Assembly (NCBI RefSeq): GCF_008386695.1
Contig: NZ_VUOC01000001.1
Coordinates: 470,347-534,346 of the forward strand
Length of the DNA stretch: 64,000 nucleotides
Reading direction: 5' to 3'
Origin: Chitinophaga agrisoli
Lineage (GTDB): Bacteria > Bacteroidota > Bacteroidia > Chitinophagales > Chitinophagaceae
Position numbers and translations under genes: made by a program. Under the pieces are notes generated by a model, which saw only the letters and a program-made list of their open reading frames with translations, did no database searches and was not told the DNA's origin. Below, piece by piece: positions 35,577-46,800 of this stretch (positions within the stretch are counted from its first letter, which is position 1; every line of letters begins with the position of its first letter).

Positions 35577-36500
35577 CTATACCAGGTCTATATCAAAATT
35601 CACTAACTCTACGAATTCTTCCAGGCGGGCGCTGATGTCTTCCTGGGTGATCTCGCGCAGGCGGCCGGTACCAAATTTCTCCACGCAGAAGGACGCCATG
35701 GCGGAGCCAACGATGATGGCTGTTTTCATGTTCTCAAAAGAAATGTCCTTGGTCTTAGCCAGGTGACCTATGAAGCCGCCGGCAAAGGTATCACCAGCAC
35801 CGGTGGGATCGAATACGTCTTCCAGCGGTAAGGCGGGGGCAAAGAACACGTGGTTCTCGTGGAACAGCAGGGCGCCATGCTCGCCTTTCTTGATGATCAG
35901 GTAGCGGGGACCCATGGACAGGATCTTATGGGCAGCCTTTACCAGGGAGTATTCACCGCTCAATTGACGGGCTTCGCCATCGTTCACCATCAGCACGTCT
36001 ACCATTGTCAATACTTTCTTGAGGTCATCCAGGGCGGTTTCCATCCAGAAGTTCATTGTATCCAGCACGATAAGCTTGGGGCGTACCTTTAACTGGTTGA
36101 TCACGCTGATCTGTACCTGCGGGGAGAGGTTGCCCAGCACCAGGAATTCGCTTCCCTGGTAGCTATCCGGGATCACCGGCTCAAAATCGCCCAGTACATT
36201 CAGTTCTGTCACCAGGGTATCCCGGGTGTTCATGTCCATGTGATACTTACCGGCCCAGTAAAAAGAGGGGCGGTCTTTTTTGATCTGTACGCCATCCAGG
36301 GCTACACCTTTGGCAGCCAGGGCATTCAGTTCGGCCTGGGGGAAATCACTGCCTACTACAGATACCTGATTGATGGGCTGTACAAAATTGGCAGCCGTCC
36401 AGGCAATAAAGGTAGCGGAACCGCCAATGATCTTTCCTGACTTTCCAAAGGGCGTTTCTATTTCATCGAACGCCATAGAACCTACGACAATGAGCGACAT
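35577..36500 (-). CDS. PfkB-family carbohydrate/nucleoside kinase
   Basis: A 307-residue ribokinase-fold kinase. The N-terminal motif IIGGSATFIAWTAANF is PfkB signature 1. DPTGAGDTFAGGFIGHL is signature 2 with the catalytic Asp and anion hole. The substrate is not readable; ribokinase, adenosine kinase and fructokinase all share this layout, with an N-terminal motif (MSLIVVGSMAFDEI) common to the Bacteroidota subgroup. It is a single gene converging with the nuclease. Confidence 0.9.
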   Translation of the reverse strand: MSLIVVGSMAFDEIETPFGKSGKIIGGSATFIAWTAANFVQPINQVSVVGSDFPQAELNALAAKGVALDGVQIKKDRPSFYWAGKYHMDMNTRDTLVTELNVLGDFEPVIPDSYQGSEFLVLGNLSPQVQISVINQLKVRPKLIVLDTMNFWMETALDDLKKVLTMVDVLMVNDGEARQLSGEYSLVKAAHKILSMGPRYLIIKKGEHGALLFHENHVFFAPALPLEDVFDPTGAGDTFAGGFIGHLAKTKDISFENMKTAIIVGSAMASFCVEKFGTGRLREITQEDISARLEEFVELVNFDIDLV

Positions 36501-37040
36501 AGTTTGCTGGTTGTTTACTGGTTATTGGTAAAACAGGGGCAAAGGTAATAAAATAATGGGCTGCTGCGATAATATGCTGATGACGTGAGGGGTACACCAG
36601 GGAGCGGGGCTATTGCTATAAGCAAGGATAATCAGGTTGGCATGCTGAGTGGAGGAACAGACTGCATGCTGAATGGGGAACAGCGTGGCATGCTGCATGA
36701 AGGAAGTTACCTGATACGGAAGTTCCTTAATACCTGTAAGGATCGTCTTCCTAATACTTCCGGAGCTGTTCACAATAACTCCGGGTTGTTCACATAGCGT
36801 TACAATAGCTGGCGGCGCCACCGGATAAATTATGGCTATCTATATACCCACGTTAGATCATAACAAAACAGTCCTCATGAAATTATTGTTAAAGTTTTTT
36901 TACCGCCTGTGTAACCTTTTGATAAAGTGCCCGTTTAACATTCAATCAACGTTGAGGAACCTATAATTCAAAAACATCACAATTGATCAGGTGATAGAGA
37001 AACCTAATTACCAATTAAGACCTGAATAAAAACAGAAACC
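36501..37040. other. 540-bp spacer with a 24-bp tandem repeat
   Basis: This lies between the divergent kinase and the small lipoprotein gene. An imperfect 24-bp tandem repeat lies at 36640-36710 (see separate entry). The rest is AT-rich leader of the lipoprotein gene, with no convincing gene. Confidence 0.5.
36640..36710 (+). repeat. 24-bp imperfect tandem repeat, three units
   Basis: Three successive units begin GCATGCTGA or GCATGCTGC at 36640, 36664 and 36688, exactly 24 bp apart, with a shared GGAACAG-type middle. A GTG-initiated frame from 36585 reads through them as an 8-residue repeat (GML-S/N/H-x-G/E), but there is no Shine-Dalgarno-like support, and I treat the repeat as non-coding. 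Confidence 0.6.
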
Positions 37041-37535
37041 ATGCTTATTTTTAAAAAACATACTCTCAAACTGGGAGTGATGACGGCTGCCCTATTGGGT
37101 ATTGGCTTTGTAGCCTGCAACGATGATGACAACAATGTACCGCAATTCCGCAGTAAGGAATACAGCCTGAAAGGCGTACGTGGAGCGGATAGTAATATTG
37201 TAGTAGGTACTGTAAAACTCTCTGAAAACTATGACAGCACAGTGAACCTGGTTGTTACGCTTAACAAGTCTGTTAATAATACACAGCAGGTGATACGGCT
37301 TATCAAAGGCAGTATTACCGCCCCTGCTACTGATACTATTAAGGTTGACAGTGTGGCCGGTACAGGTAATGCCGTAACGAAAACATTGTTACAGAATGTC
37401 CGTGAGATCAAAGTGGGCAATGATACTATCTCCTTCCGTTATGACAGTGCTGTTAATTATACCGCTTTTATAAAAGTGAGCGTAAAGCAGGACAGTGTTA
37501 CTGCTGTAGGAAATGTATTTAAAGCGGCGCAGTAA
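37041..37535 (+). CDS. Small lipoprotein of unknown function
   Basis: A 164-residue protein with a signal peptide and lipobox ending at Cys26 (GIGFVACNDDD). The mature part is a beta-rich domain with regular VNLVVTLNKS- and FIKVSVKQD-type strands, similar in size to a CHRD/Ig-like sandwich, but I do not recognise a family. It is probably outer-membrane anchored. It is an isolated gene followed by a three-unit 34-bp tandem repeat and a terminator. Confidence 0.72.
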   Translation: MLIFKKHTLKLGVMTAALLGIGFVACNDDDNNVPQFRSKEYSLKGVRGADSNIVVGTVKLSENYDSTVNLVVTLNKSVNNTQQVIRLIKGSITAPATDTIKVDSVAGTGNAVTKTLLQNVREIKVGNDTISFRYDSAVNYTAFIKVSVKQDSVTAVGNVFKAAQ

Positions 37536-37550
37536 TTATCTGGGCTGTAT

Positions 37551-37652
37551 GCTGAAGAAAGTGGCCTGGCAAGAGTGATGAACAGCTGAAGAAGTAGCTT
37601 GGTAAGAGTAATTGCATAGCCGAAGAAAGTGGTTTTGTAAGGGTGCTAGAAG
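37551..37652 (+). repeat. 34-bp imperfect tandem repeat, three units
   Basis: Units start at 37551, 37585 and 37619, exactly 34 bp apart. Each begins GCYGAAGAA and continues with GTGGYYTKGYAAGRGT-like sequence. It lies in the 3' region of the small lipoprotein gene, before the terminator. Confidence 0.7.
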
Positions 37653-37685
37653 ACCCACAGTTAATAGTAAAGAGTGACGAAAACA

Positions 37686-37711
37686 CGAAAGCCCCGGATC
37701 CGGAGCTTTCG
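37686..37711. terminator. Bidirectional terminator between the lipoprotein and PorE-like genes
   Basis: CGAAAGCCCCGG pairs with CCGGAGCTTTCG (one mismatch) with almost no loop. CTTTTCT follows on the plus strand and TGTTTTC on the minus strand. It separates two convergent genes. Confidence 0.72.
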
Positions 37712-37766
37712 CTTTTCTGAGGGTGTGCCGGTTATAGGATATGGTTCCAGCTTCGTATAACAGGGG

Positions 37767-39797
37767 TTACTGTAATTGGGGCTGGATACGTAATACCTTG
37801 AACTCCGTTCTCCGGTTCAGCTGTCTGCCATCAGGGTTATCCTTGCCGTTAGGCAGGGTATTAGGCGCTATAGGTCTTGCCTCCCCATAGCCCTTAGCTA
37901 CCATGCGCGAAGTGGGAATACCTTTGCTTGCCAGGTAATCCACACAGGACTGAGCCCTATCCTGCGACAGCTTAATATTATAGGAATCCGTGCCTTTGCT
38001 ATCTGTATGCGATCCCATTTCTATAATAATGTTCGGATTATCCTGCATAATGGCCACTACCGTATCCAATACGATCAATGACTGTGGCCTTAAAACGGCT
38101 TTGTTGTAATCGTAATAAATATCCTTGAGGATGATGGGTTTGCCTACTTCAAAACGTTTGAGACAGATAGATGGGTTCATGAGGGAATCCAGGCTGGTGA
38201 GCTCGTCTGTATTGAAGTAGATCGCTTTAGAGAAATAGTTTTCCTTCTCTGCCATCACTTTATAGTTCTGTTGCATTTCTACATCAAAGCTGTAATGGCC
38301 GGTTTCGTTTACGGTTACCTGTTGCAGTACTTTTTGTTGTACGGTATCCAGCAGGGTAACGGTAGCGCCGGTCAGCGGCATATTGCCATCGCAATCGAGG
38401 ATCTGGCCGCTGGCGCTTTTGGCGTTCTTCTTAATGCTGAAGAGTTCCAGACAGCATACGGATTCGCGGTCAGAGCTGATGTAGCCACCGCGGAGCGGAT
38501 TTTCCTTGTCTACGGGGGTGTAGTAGATATCGTCTTTGGAGGAGTTGAGTGGCACCCCCATGTTCTTAGGCGGGGACCAGTTGCCGATGCTGCCTTCGCT
38601 GCTGAAGAAATCCAGCCCGCCAAGGCCAACGCGGCCATCTGAGCTAAAGATCAGCACTCCATGCTGGGCATCGTAGTAGGGCGCTTCTTCCTCATCCCTT
38701 GAGTTAATGCCGGTACCCATGTTCTTGGCGGCCCCTGGCATACCATTCTGCAGGGGGCTGTACCAGATATCATATTTACCCATACCTCCGGGGCGGTTAG
38801 AGGAAAAGAACAGGTATTTATTATCAGCAGTAACAAAAGGCTGCATAGAGCTAAAGCCGTCTACATTCACGTTTGTGCCTACTGTTTTAGGCTCTGACCA
38901 ACCGCCGCCCTGGCGGATGCTCATATAGATGCCAGCGTGCTTCTGACCGTTCTCCGTATTCCAGCGGGTGAGATACATGGTGTTGCCATCCGGGCTAACG
39001 GCGGCAGCTCCCTGGTCCATACCCTTGATGGCGGGGATGCTCACCTTTTCGCTGTTATCGAAGGTGAAGCCCTGGCCTTTGGCCACGAACAGGTCATTTA
39101 CGTAGGGATTCTCTTTCTTTTCTTTGTCTTTTTCATTCGCGCCTGGCGGGGTTTCCGGGCGGGAGGAGGTGAATAGCAGGGTATTGCCGCCCATCACAAC
39201 CGGGGCGTAATTGGCGCCGCCACTGTTTACATTACCGCCTATTTTATTGATGCTATAGCGGGCGTTACGTTTGGCTTCTGACAGCGCAAACTCGCAACAG
39301 GCTATCTCCAATGCTACGCGGGTGGATATTTCATCTGCCTTGGTATAATCGCTCTGAAATTGTTTCAGCTGATCCAGCGCTTCCTGGTATTTACCATTAG
39401 CGCGTAAGCTAACGCCATACCAGAAACGGGCCAGGGGGAAAGTAGGATTGTTGAAGGCGGCCACCTGCCCATAGTAGACCTCTGCATTGCCAAAGTCGCG
39501 GTATTGGCGGTAGGATTCTGCCAGCCGGTATACCACTGTTTCATAGTCCTTGATCTTGCTGCTTTTTTCAGTAGTGGCGCTGCCACCACCGGTATTTACC
39601 GCGTAGGGCAGGATATCCTGGGGTTTTACCCGGAATGTGCCCAGCGCCTTGCTGTAATACTGTGCTGCGGAGTAATAGTCCTTTGCATTATAATACACAT
39701 CAGCGGTGCGTCTGAAATCATATACATACTGCGCATGCGCAGTGTGAAAGCTCCCAGCAAGGGTGATCATCAGCCAACAGCGTATAAATTGTTTCAT
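37767..39797 (-). CDS. PorE-like T9SS envelope protein (TPR, propeller, CRD, OmpA)
   Basis: A 676-residue protein. Signal peptide to about residue 23; TPR-like helices about 25-170; WD40/PD40 beta-propeller blades about 180-430 (NGGANYAPVVMGGN, VSPDGNTMYLTRW, FFSSNRPGGMGKYDIWYSP, LIFSSDGRVGLGGLDFF); a carboxypeptidase-regulatory domain about 440-510; and a C-terminal OmpA peptidoglycan-binding domain (IIEMGSHTDSKGTDSYN). This is the PorE layout, a T9SS component that links the machinery to peptidoglycan. It is the last gene of the cluster headed by a giant T9SS cargo protein, 27 bp after the PorP/SprF gene. Confidence 0.9.
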   Translation of the reverse strand: MKQFIRCWLMITLAGSFHTAHAQYVYDFRRTADVYYNAKDYYSAAQYYSKALGTFRVKPQDILPYAVNTGGGSATTEKSSKIKDYETVVYRLAESYRQYRDFGNAEVYYGQVAAFNNPTFPLARFWYGVSLRANGKYQEALDQLKQFQSDYTKADEISTRVALEIACCEFALSEAKRNARYSINKIGGNVNSGGANYAPVVMGGNTLLFTSSRPETPPGANEKDKEKKENPYVNDLFVAKGQGFTFDNSEKVSIPAIKGMDQGAAAVSPDGNTMYLTRWNTENGQKHAGIYMSIRQGGGWSEPKTVGTNVNVDGFSSMQPFVTADNKYLFFSSNRPGGMGKYDIWYSPLQNGMPGAAKNMGTGINSRDEEEAPYYDAQHGVLIFSSDGRVGLGGLDFFSSEGSIGNWSPPKNMGVPLNSSKDDIYYTPVDKENPLRGGYISSDRESVCCLELFSIKKNAKSASGQILDCDGNMPLTGATVTLLDTVQQKVLQQVTVNETGHYSFDVEMQQNYKVMAEKENYFSKAIYFNTDELTSLDSLMNPSICLKRFEVGKPIILKDIYYDYNKAVLRPQSLIVLDTVVAIMQDNPNIIIEMGSHTDSKGTDSYNIKLSQDRAQSCVDYLASKGIPTSRMVAKGYGEARPIAPNTLPNGKDNPDGRQLNRRTEFKVLRIQPQLQ

Positions 39798-39824
39798 CTG
39801 AAGATTTTTGTTTTAATGATGGTA

Positions 39825-40829
39825 TTACAGCCTGGGGCAGATAAAGTATTCTTCTGTCAGCACTCTTTTCTTGCGGCTGATAAAGGAAAGCGACAGCTCA
39901 AAGCTGTTGCTGCCGTTCACCAGGCGGCTCAGGTTAGATACATTGGCGTCATAGCTGAGGCCCAGTACAACGTTCTTGTAGTGGAACCCTGCAAAGGGTA
40001 TCATGGAATCGTCAAAGCGGTAGGTAGCGCCTGCCAGCAGGTCAAACTCAGGATTTACGGTATACTGGCCGTATACGCCCAGCACTTTCTCTGAGGCGTT
40101 CCCCTGGCGCATGTATAAGCCATGGGGGGTAAGGCTCAGCTCTTCTGTTACCTGTATTTTGGTACCACCATGCGCCAGGTAGCGCACCGGGTATTTACGG
40201 TTGTCATTGGCTACAAAGGGATCTTCCGGCTGGGTAAGATGGCCGGCAGATACGCCTACAAATGGATTTAAGCGATGGTTGGGGTTACCGTCGAAGAACA
40301 TTACTCCGGCAGCAGCATCAAAGGCGGTAGATGAAGTATTATTCAGGTTCTCGCCGTTAAAGATGCTGGGGTCGAAGCCGATGGTAGGGCTCCACTGGGC
40401 CCCTGTCTGGAACTTGGAAGGATCTACCTTACGGTTGATGATTCCTGCCTGTAAGCCAAATACGAGCCGGGAGGTACCGGTAGCGCCGAATTTTACGCCG
40501 CTATAGGATACGCTGGCCATGGCGTTGAGGTAATTGTATCCTGCATCCCCTGCGGACATGTTCAGCACATTCACCCCTACCCCGATGTTTTTTTCGGTAG
40601 CCGCATCGAATGACACGCCGGTGGTGGAGAATGCCTTGCCGTAGTTAGTCCACTGGTTGCGATAGTTACCGCTGATGCGGTAGTCGCCATCCAGTACGCC
40701 GGTGAGGGCAGGGTTTAACCATAGCGGATAAGCATAGTATTGGGAGAAATGCGGATCAACCTGTGCCCTTACCACGCGGGGCAGCAAAGCGCATAAGCAA
40801 CACACCAGAACAATTATATTTTTCCTCAT
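39825..40829 (-). CDS. PorP/SprF-family T9SS outer-membrane protein
   Basis: A 334-residue barrel protein with a signal peptide ending about residue 22. The conserved start DPHFSQYYAYPLWLNPALTG is the PorP/SprF signature. Later strands are Gly/Tyr-rich. In gliding Bacteroidota, SprF is dedicated to export of the adjacent giant adhesin SprB, and related PorP proteins pair with type-B sorted cargo. Here the giant cargo gene is immediately upstream in the same direction, which supports a dedicated exporter pair. Confidence 0.92.
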   Translation of the reverse strand: MRKNIIVLVCCLCALLPRVVRAQVDPHFSQYYAYPLWLNPALTGVLDGDYRISGNYRNQWTNYGKAFSTTGVSFDAATEKNIGVGVNVLNMSAGDAGYNYLNAMASVSYSGVKFGATGTSRLVFGLQAGIINRKVDPSKFQTGAQWSPTIGFDPSIFNGENLNNTSSTAFDAAAGVMFFDGNPNHRLNPFVGVSAGHLTQPEDPFVANDNRKYPVRYLAHGGTKIQVTEELSLTPHGLYMRQGNASEKVLGVYGQYTVNPEFDLLAGATYRFDDSMIPFAGFHYKNVVLGLSYDANVSNLSRLVNGSNSFELSLSFISRKKRVLTEEYFICPRL

Positions 40830-40855
40830 AGGAATGTTTTTTACCGGTTAAAGAT

Positions 40856-40883
40856 TCCCGTCCCGGCATGAACCGGAACGGGA
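40856..40883 (-). terminator. Hairpin between the giant T9SS cargo gene and PorP/SprF
   Basis: TCCCGTCCCGG pairs with CCGGAACGGGA (one mismatch) with a 6-nt loop, 12 bp after the cargo stop. On the minus strand there is no T-run (AATCTTT only). It may be a partial terminator or an RNA-stability element that sets the cargo:exporter ratio. The activity is inference. Confidence 0.5.
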
Positions 40884-40894
40884 CATTATTATGT

Positions 40895-43800
40895 TTAGCG
40901 GATGATCGTTACGTTGCCTTTCTTAGTTACCACAGCGCCATTCTGCAGGGTAGCCTTCACGATGTACACATATACGCCTGCCGGTTGCTGACGGCCGTTC
41001 ATGGTACCATCCCAACCCTGCTGCTGATCTTTGGACTGGAATACCTGCTGGCCCCATCCGTTGTAGATATGCAGTTCCATGGAAGCGATGGTATTGCCAT
41101 AAACTTTCAGCACATCATTGGCGCCATCGCCATTGGGGCTGAACAGGTTGGGCACGAAGACCTGGTCGCCGGCCGGGTTAGACGTCTTGCCGGTAACACC
41201 AGCAGAGAGCTCGCTTGTCTGACATACGTTGGTGTTTACAGCCCGTACCTGCAGGGTTACTGGCTGGTTAGGACTTAAACCGCCTACTGTATGTGTGGTA
41301 CCGTTAGCACCGGAGCTGGGCGGCGCAAAGCTGGCGCCGTTGTTAGTGCTTACTTCGTAGCGGGTAGCGCCTGTGATGGGGCTCCAGCGGAAGGTAACGG
41401 AGGTAGCGGAAGAGTCGCTGATGGTCACTACCGGTGTAGCCAGCTGTTCGAGTACCGTTATAGTGGCCGCCTTGCGGGAGGTGCTGGCGCAGCCTCCGTC
41501 TGTAAATACTTCCACGTAGTAGGTGGTGGTATTATCCAGGGGCGGTGTAGTGTAACTGCTGCCTGTAGTGAGCAGCGTACCACCGGTGGCTGCATTATAC
41601 CAGCGGAAGCTGGCGCCCGGCACGGATGGCGCGGAGGCCGTGAGCGTTACGGTGGTACCCGGGCATTCCGGATCCGGTATGTCTACGGCTATGTCATTAG
41701 CATCCGGCGCGCCTACGGTTACGCTTACAGCGGTACGTTGGTTGCTGGCGCAGCTGTTGCCGTTCACAGCCTCTACATAGTATTGCTGGTTAGCTGTTAA
41801 TGGTCCGGTGTTAAGGGTAGCGCCTGTTGTCACGGCAGTACCACCCGCAGGCGTATCATACCAGCGGTAGGTGAGTGCCGCGTTGGGATTAAGTACCTGC
41901 AGGGTAGCTGTCTGGCCCGGGCATATGCTTACGGTGGCGCTGGCCACGGCCGGCACATCCGGTACCGGGTTGACGGTCACATTCACCGGCGTGCGGCTGA
42001 TGCTGATACAACCACCGGAGCTGGCAGCATCTACATAGTAAGTGGCGTTAGATGTGCGTGCAGGCGTAGTATAGGATGCACCTGTGAACAGCGGTGTACC
42101 GCCTGCAGATGTGCTATACCAGCGATAGAGCATGCCGGTAACCGGGTTCCTGACTGTTAATACAGCGGACTGACCGGAGCAGATCACGGCTCCATTTGCC
42201 AGCGGCGCATCGATGGTGCTTACCACCGTGGCGGTAACACCGGTACGTGCTGTGCTTACACAGCCTGCGTTAAAGGCAGCTTCCACATAGAAGGTAGTGG
42301 TAGCGGTCAGGCCGGCGGTGGTATATGCAGTGCCTATAGCCAGCAGGGAACCACCATTCGGTTGGTTATACCAGCGGTAGGTCACTGCCGGATCAGGATT
42401 CTGGATATTAAAGGTGGCAGTACTGCCTATGCAGGTGATCACGTTGTTAGATACCACTGTGGGCGCTGCAGGCGTATTGCCGGCCTGTATGCTCACCTTG
42501 GTGCGGGTAGCACTGGCGCACTTATTATTAAGCACGGACTGCACGTAGTAATCACGGTTACCATTTACACTGGCTACAGTGAATACAGGGCCGGTGAATA
42601 CCAGGCTGCCGCCTGTAGCTGCATCAAACCACTGATAGGTGTATCCCGGCAGCGGATTCTGTACTATAAGAGTAGCATCCTGGCCGTTGCAGACCTTCAC
42701 GATGGAAGCAACTACCGTTGGCGGCGTAGTATTGTTGGATACTATCACCTGGAACACCTGGTTGATATTCTTAGCGCCACCTGGCAGGGTAGCTTCTACC
42801 TTGTAGGTAACATTTGCGTTCAATACCGGCGTTGTAAAGCTGGTACCGGTAAATACCAGGCTATTGTTAGCAGCGTTATACCAGCGATAAGTAACACCGT
42901 TTACGGGGTTCACTGCATTGAGCATGATATCGCTGCCGGCGCAGATGGTGATAACGGTCGTATCGCCTTCGTTACCGCCGTTGCCGTTATTCCTTACGGT
43001 CACTACCGCGCGGGTTGGGCTGGTACAAGGGCCAGCGCTGGCCTCTACATAATACTTGGCGCTATCGCCAGCCAGCGGCGGAGTGGTAAAGCTGGTACCT
43101 ATTGCCAGCGGCGTACCGCCGGTAGGCGTATTGTACCAGGTGTAGGTAATGCCTGCCTGCGGGTTAGCCACTGTAAAGGTAACCGTGCCACCCAGGCTGG
43201 TGCTCTGATCGTTGATGGTAAATGTTGGTGGCTGCAGGTTACTGATCACCCTTACGACACCGCTACCGCGGCTGCTGCTGGCGCAACTGCCAACGGTCGC
43301 CTCTACATAATAGCGGGCGCTATCTGCGCCAGTGGGCGGCGTTACCGTAAAGGTAGCGCCTGTGTTGATGATGGTACCACCAGTGGCGGTATTGTACCAG
43401 TTGTAGGTTACACCCGGTAGCGGGTTAAGTACGGATAAGGTAGCCGGGCCACCGCAGCTAATCACAGCATTGCTGGCCAGTACCGGTACTACCGGCGGAT
43501 CTACCACGGTGATGATAAAAATCCGCAGCGTATCACGCAGGCCGGCGCCTACTGTGCCTTCCAGGCGGTAAGCAGCGTTGCTGTTCAATACCGGTGTGGC
43601 GTAGGACGGAGCGGAAGCCACCAGACTATTATCAGCAAGATTGTACCAGTAGTGTGGCGCGAAGCCTACCTCATTAATATTTGCAGACAGCGTGGTGCTG
43701 GTACCTCTGCAGATAGTGATCCTGGTAGTATCTACGTTACCATTGCAGGTAGTACCTGTTACGGTAACCGGTATACGTACCGGGTTAGCACAACCGTTGC

Positions 43801-46800
43801 GGCTGGATTCTATATAGAAAATAGTGGGTGACTGTACGATGGGCGGGGTATTGAATATACCGCCGGTGAAGAGGGCTGTGCCGCCGGTGGCAGTTGCATA
43901 CCATTTCACCGTAATGCCGGCAGTATCCCTGGCTACCAGCCGGGCAGAAGAGCCCAGGCAAACGGTCAGGGAATCTGTGTCTGCTGAAGGCTTGGCAGGC
44001 ACTACATGTTGTTCTGCTGCAAATACCTCCAGCGTAGTCAGCGCGGTCAGTACACCGCCGATGCTTACGTATACCGCATTATAGTCTGCCGGCGCTGCGA
44101 TGGTAGCAATGAATTTATTACCGCTGAGCAGCTCAAGATTCAGCAGGCCCAATCCTCCATTGAGGAATACAGGGTTGCCAGCCGGGCTGCCGTTGTTATA
44201 GGTCTGCACCCTTATTCCACCCAGAAGTTGGGCATCTGCCAGGCCGCCAGGCAGCGCCAGTACCAGGCGGATGCTATCCCCTGCTTTGCCGGGCTGCTGG
44301 AAGTTGAGCACCTGGCCTATATACCCGATGCCTATGTTAGACCTTACTTTAGATGAGGTAGTGGTATCGCCATCTACCGCATTATTGGCATCGGTTACCC
44401 CACACAGCAGGCAAATGCTGATAGGCGCCGTATACACCGGGCTTTGTGTGGTGTTAGCTGCGTAACAAGGCACGCCGCCATCGCCATCGCTGAGCCTTAC
44501 TGTAGCCACTGCGCGGGCAGGGCTGGAGCAGGAGCCGGTGATCGCCTCCACATAGTATTTGGCGCTATCGCCGTTTAGCGGCGGCGTGGTAAATGAGGTA
44601 CCGGTATCTACCGGCGTACCACCGGTAGGGGCGGTATACCATCTGTACATTACATTACCCTGCGGGTTGGCCACCATAAATGTAGCGGAGCTGCCCGTGG
44701 TGGTAACGATCTCCGGCGCCACGAGGGTAGGCACTGCCAGGCTGCTGGCCACCGTGATCTCATAAATACGGAGGGTATCCAGGATATTGCCCGGGAATGC
44801 GCCTGTAAGCCGGTAGCTGGCATTTGCATTCAGGGCAGGCGTAGTATAACTGTTGCCGGTAGCCACCAGGCTATCATTGGCGAGATTGTACCAACGGTAG
44901 GTTGCTCCTGCTTCCACGCTATCCACGGTAAGGGTGGTGCTGGCGCCGGCGCAAAGGGTAAGGGTAGTAGTATCCGCACCCGGACCTACGCCGCAACGGG
45001 TACCTACATATACGGTACCTGCGCCGCGGCTGCTGCTGGAGCAGCTGCCTACGGAGGCCGCTACATAGTACATAACAGTATCCACACCGGTTGATGGCGG
45101 AATAATGCTGAGCACCGCGCCGGAATCTACGAGGTTACCACCGGTAGGGGCATCGTACCATTTGTAGATGCTGCCTACCTGCGGGTTCAATACAGACAGG
45201 GTAGCTGTGTTACCCACGCAGACGGTTACGCTGGCAGCGGTTAGCTGCGGCGTAGCCGGAGCGGCTACTGCTTTTACGGTAACCGGCACCCGCTGCGGGT
45301 TAGCGCAACCGTTGCGGCCGGATTCAATGTAATAGGTAGTGCTGGCCTGGTCGAGGGCTGGCGTATTGAAGATGCCACCGGTGAATAATGCCGTTGTGGC
45401 ATTGGTGGATGCATACCATTTCACGATGATGCCGGCCGTATCCCTTGCCACGATGCGGGCGCTGCTGCCCAGGCATACGATCAGGGAATCAGAATCGGCA
45501 TCCGGTTTGGCGGGCAGGATGATCTGTTCTGCATTGTATACTTCCAGGGTGGAGAGGGCAGTTAATACACCACCCAGGCTTACCAGCACCGCATCATAAG
45601 TAGCCGTAACCGGTATGGTGGCCTGGAATTTATTACCGTTGATCAGCGCAAGGTTCGCCAGCCCACCACCATTCAAGAACACCGGATTTCCAACGGGGTT
45701 GCCGCTGTTGTAGGCCTGTACCCTTACGCCACCCAGCAGCTGCGCATCGGCCAGGCCGGTGGGCAGCCCCAATATAAAGCGCAGGCTATCGCCGGCAACA
45801 CCAGGCTGCTGGAAGTGCAGCATTTGTCCGATGTAGCCGATGCCTATATTGGAACGGATCTTCGTAGACGTATTGAGATCTGCATCTATTGCGCTGCCAG
45901 GTTCAGTAACGCCGCAGAGCAGGCATATATTCAAGGGGCCTGCATATACGGGGCTTTCCTGTGCATTGGCATATGTACAGGGCAGCGGACCATTTGGCCC
46001 ATTCACCAACATAGCCAGGGCAGAATCGCGCCTGCTGGCCTGTCCGGATGCATCTACCGCCTCAGCATACACGCGGCCGTTGGCGGTAATGCCCGGCGTA
46101 ATGTACATAGTATCCGTAGCCAGGATGGTACCACCGGAATCCACATTATACCAGCGATAGCTAAGCGCCGGATCAGGATTGGCGATACGGAAAGTAGCTG
46201 ACTGGCCCGGGCTTACAAATGCCGTATCCGGTATGATCACCGGCGGTAAAGGCCTGGTGGAGATGGTCACATATACAGGGGTGCGCCTGCTGGAGCAGGT
46301 GCTGGAATCCGCCTGTACATAATATACTGTATTGGTATCTAGCGCAGGCGTAATGAACTGCGCGCCGGTATCTACTGCTGTGCCACCACTATCAACACGG
46401 AACCAGCGGTAAGCATATGCCGCATTGGGGTCTACTACGTTGAAAGTAGCCGTCTGTCCGCGATCTATGGTGATGTGCGTAGGGTCTACTACTACAGCCG
46501 GGAGGCCCAGCTTAACAAATACAGGAGTGCGGGTATTGCTGCCGCAGCCATTTACACCGGTGGATACGGCTTCTACATAGAACACGGTATCTGTGGTGAT
46601 ATTACCAGGGCTGAAGCTGGCGCCGGTTTGCAATGCGGTACCGCCGGAATACTCTTTAAACCAGCGGAAAGTAGCGCCGGCAGGCGTAGTAGCTGTAAGG
46701 GTAACGCCACCACCCGGGCAGGCCCTTACCAGGCTATCCTGTACGCCAGCGTTAGGTGGAGTAACTTTTGCATAGAAGATATTAAAGGAAGAAATGGCGG

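Noticed and set aside
36585-36797. GTG-initiated 70-residue frame with GML-type repeats
   Set aside because: The repeat arises from the 24-bp DNA array; no supporting start signal, and no similarity recognised. Kept only as a finding.
42362-43420. Long plus-strand open frame (352 residues) inside the giant surface-protein gene
   Set aside because: It lies fully antisense to the repeat-rich coding region; its Tyr/Gly/Arg-rich translation follows the repeat composition, and no domain is seen. Other plus-strand frames across 41000-49500 are rejected for the same reason.
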